NCBI GenBank assembly: GCA_964570005.1
Contig: CAZMWE010000048.1
Span: 1-7,533 of the forward strand
From: JAJZCD01 sp964570005
GTDB taxonomy: Bacteria > Patescibacteriota > Saccharimonadia > Saccharimonadales > UBA4665
Length of the DNA: 7,533 nucleotides
Direction of reading: 5' to 3'
The notes under the pieces are model-generated. The model saw only the letters and a program-made list of their open reading frames with translations. It searched no databases and was not told the DNA's origin. The position numbers and the translations under genes are program-made. How positions within the stretch are numbered: the first letter of the stretch is position 1; every line of letters begins with the position of its first letter. This document shows positions 6,118 to 7,533 of the stretch, one piece after another.

Positions 6118-7058
6118 TAGTTCACCTTATTAGTTGGCTTGCCGTCTAAGTAATTCTTGATGTTATCAACATAAATGCGCTTCTTGAGCTGACTAGCTTC
6201 ACGGGTCGAATAGGCGATTGCTGGATAAACTCTACACCTGTTAATGGACTTTAATGCTTTGAGCTGTTCTTCTTGCATTTCGTCACTGTGGTCGAGCATG
6301 AACACTAGGTCACTCTGCAAAAGTCGAGCTACTAGAGGGTCAAAGTCAATCAACTCCATAGGGCTGACGTTTATAAAAATAGCGTCATTCTTAATTTTTT
6401 GTAACCTATCATTGTTTATAATGCCCTCAGTTTCGGGATTAAGCGCAAGGTTCAATGTAAGAATATCTGAGTCGGCGAGTAAGTCGTCCAGCTCCTTATA
6501 CCTAACACCCTTTGCTTCTGCGTCTGGTTTACGTGTTTGCGACCAGTAGCTGACATCGCAACCGAAAGCCTGTGCAAGCTCTGCTGTACGCATACCGATA
6601 TTACCTAAGCCGATAACGCCAAACTTCTTGCCTTTAATCTCCATGCCGGGGTGAGCGTCATCTTCGTAAATACCGTCCCAAGCCAAGCCCATTGCTCGAT
6701 TGACTCCACGACACCACTCGATGAGAATACCAAAGGTGAACTCGCTAACACCCTCAGTGGCGTAGTCGGCAATGTTAGTAACTGTGATGTCTTTGCTGGC
6801 TGCGTATGCCGTGTCTATGCCACCATAACCCGTACCGAGCATACCGATGTATTTCAGGTCTGGTAGCGTATCTACCAAGTCCTTGCCAACTTTCGCGCCT
6901 AGCCGCACCAGTAATCCGTCAGCGTCTGTATTGTTAGCGATTTCTGACTGGTCAGCAAGCAACACACGTGTTTCGACTAGTGTATCTAATTCGTCCCAGT
7001 AATTTTCTTCAAGCTCACTACCAGTGAAGCCTAAGCAGAGTAATTTATGTAATTTCAT
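6117..7058 (-). CDS. D-2-hydroxyacid dehydrogenase-like protein, catalytic residues altered
   Basis: A 313-aa member of the D-isomer-specific 2-hydroxyacid dehydrogenase family (cytosolic; NAD(P)-dependent interconversion of 2-keto and D-2-hydroxy acids), normal length 310-340. The substrate-domain signature 'LKYIGMLGTGYGGIDTAY' is at 68-85 and the VSE/VAE-type hinge at 104-106. The dinucleotide motif G150-L-G152-N-I-G155 and 'LNLALNPETEGIIN' (202-215) are intact. The usual catalytic Arg-Gly in 'N-x-x-R-G-x-x-V-D' reads N230-V-S-P233-M234-E-L-I-D. The catalytic His in 'P-H-I-A' reads P279-A280-I-A. The family Glu after D256 is displaced or replaced by Met. So the fold and cofactor site remain but the usual acid/base and substrate-anchoring residues are missing. 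It may be a divergent enzyme or a NAD-binding non-enzyme. It is the first gene of a two-gene operon with the YciI gene, and an extended -10 lies just before the ATG. Confidence 0.9.
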   Translation of the reverse strand: MKLHKLLCLGFTGSELEENYWDELDTLVETRVLLADQSEIANNTDADGLLVRLGAKVGKDLVDTLPDLKYIGMLGTGYGGIDTAYAASKDITVTNIADYATEGVSEFTFGILIEWCRGVNRAMGLAWDGIYEDDAHPGMEIKGKKFGVIGLGNIGMRTAELAQAFGCDVSYWSQTRKPDAEAKGVRYKELDDLLADSDILTLNLALNPETEGIINNDRLQKIKNDAIFINVSPMELIDFDPLVARLLQSDLVFMLDHSDEMQEEQLKALKSINRCRVYPAIAYSTREASQLKKRIYVDNIKNYLDGKPTNKVN

Positions 7059-7064
7059 AGTTTA

Positions 7065-7073
7065 ATCATAACA
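7065..7073 (-). promoter_or_regulatory. Extended -10 promoter of the dehydrogenase-like operon
   Basis: The minus strand reads TGTTATGAT, a TGn-extended -10 box ending six bases before the ATG at 7058. The spacing is identical to that upstream of the transporter gene and implies a leaderless mRNA. No -35 match at 16-18 bases was found. Confidence 0.6.
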
Positions 7074-7173
7074 CCAGAGAACCTACACTTTTAAGCAATC
7101 AGTAAAAATCAGACCACCGCTGTTAAGAGTTGGGTAAAGCTACGGGAAAAAGTGGGTAGATAACGCATTTTTC

Positions 7174-7244
7174 AATGAGGGTGACATTTCGGGTAAACAC
7201 AAGTCGCGCCTAAGCGTATCTTTACCCGATAACTAACCCTCATT
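7174..7244. repeat. Large interrupted palindrome upstream of the last gene
   Basis: Two 9-base arms pair on each side: aatgagggt (7174-7182) with accctcatt (7236-7244), and tcgggtaaa (7189-7197) with tttacccga (7221-7229). Six unpaired bases lie on each side between the arms, and a 23-base centre (7198-7220) separates the halves. The right arms end just before a -10-like box (7249-7254), so the element could be a two-site operator for a dimeric regulator. It could also be the stem of a structured RNA if transcription starts further upstream. No T-run follows that would make it a clear terminator. Confidence 0.65.
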
Positions 7245-7248
7245 AGTG

Positions 7249-7254
7249 TAAAAT
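7249..7254 (+). promoter_or_regulatory. -10-like hexamer of the last gene
   Basis: TAAAAT ends seven bases before the ATG at 7262, repeating the leaderless arrangement seen at three other genes. A TG directly precedes it, one base closer than the standard extended -10. No -35 is convincing; tttacc at 7221-7226 is too far upstream. Confidence 0.45.
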
Positions 7255-7261
7255 TTTAATT

Positions 7262-7533
7262 ATGGTATTCCAAGACAAGACACCTGAGCAGCTTAATGAG
7301 AGTGAACTTATGAGCGTTGCAATGGTGTTACGGGACTTAAAAGACGCAGCACAAGGAAATCAGCCAAGTGCTACGGCAGTGAAAAGCTATCTTGCAAGTG
7401 ATGTAAGTGGTGGCAAACAAAATCAGCCATATTATTATGCAATTCGTGAGCATGTTAACAAAGCAAAGCCAGAACTGCTCGACTACCTAGCGGCGCAGGG
7501 CGTTATAACAAGTTATCAAATGCTAACCTATAA
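7262..7533 (+). CDS. Unrecognised protein, N-terminal 90 residues (3' truncated by window end)
   Basis: An open frame from ATG 7262 to the end of the window without a stop; 90 complete codons are visible. The product begins MVFQDKTPEQLNESELM and is acidic, polar and probably helical, with no signal peptide or membrane segment. It has short stretches such as 'SVAMVLRDLKDAAQ' (18-31) and 'YYYAIREHVNKAKPELLDYLAAQGVI' spread over about 58-83, which look like alpha helices of a compact domain. I do not recognise the family. The frame, the ATG just behind a -10-like hexamer, and the divergent layout relative to the dehydrogenase-like operon support a real gene. The palindrome just upstream suggests it is regulated, perhaps by its own product or a neighbouring DNA-binding protein, but nothing in these 90 residues proves DNA binding. 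Confidence 0.72.
   Translation, partial: MVFQDKTPEQLNESELMSVAMVLRDLKDAAQGNQPSATAVKSYLASDVSGGKQNQPYYYAIREHVNKAKPELLDYLAAQGVITSYQMLTY

Noticed and set aside
6244..6549. 101-codon plus-strand open frame inside the dehydrogenase-like gene
   Set aside because: Its Ser/Cys/Leu-rich composition is typical of an antisense shadow, and the minus-strand frame has clear family motifs over the same bases.

Overview
The window looks like a chromosomal piece of a Candidatus Saccharibacteria (TM7)/CPR-type bacterium. This is inferred from the protein set: a small YggT-like membrane protein, a YihY/BrkB protein and a short membrane-anchored DUF5666-like protein, together with very short or absent 5' leaders on several genes. 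The standard bacterial code fits. All seven complete main genes end in TAG or TAA and none needs TGA read as sense, which argues against the UGA-recoded Gracilibacteria and Absconditabacteria. The lineage call is moderate in confidence because no rRNA or ribosomal protein gene is present.

Left part (1-2055): three minus-strand genes transcribed right to left. They are a DUF5666-like membrane-anchored protein (2055-1495), a YihY/BrkB-family membrane protein (1406-480) and a YggT-like membrane protein (399-28). This part is GC-rich; two hand-counted lines give 39/60 and 40/60. All three products are cell-envelope proteins.

Middle part (2056-4862): a 380-base stretch with no firm gene, holding only a possible 48-codon reading frame, leads into an 808-residue plus-strand protein (2436-4862). 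Its C-terminal third has a four-cysteine zinc ribbon followed by a PD-(D/E)XK nuclease-like motif; the N-terminal 600 residues are unrecognised. From here on the DNA is clearly AT-richer (sampled lines 17/60 to 29/60), as expected for acquired or accessory DNA. This protein is the best candidate in the window for an undescribed system, possibly a stand-alone nucleic-acid-targeting or defence protein.

Right part (4863-7533): a ten-segment DMT-superfamily transporter (4898-5779, plus) converges on a two-gene minus-strand operon. That operon is a D-2-hydroxyacid dehydrogenase-like protein (7058-6117) whose stop overlaps the start of a YciI-family protein (6117-5788). An 8-bp CTAG-rich hairpin followed by a T-rich stretch sits at the convergence. 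The dehydrogenase keeps its NAD-binding motif but lacks the usual catalytic Arg and His. A divergent, unrecognised gene starts at 7262 and runs off the window. The space before it contains a large interrupted palindrome.

Four genes (starts at 2055, 4898, 7058 and 7262) have a -10-like hexamer ending only six or seven bases before the ATG, which predicts leaderless mRNAs. The YggT-like gene instead has a clear Shine-Dalgarno sequence.
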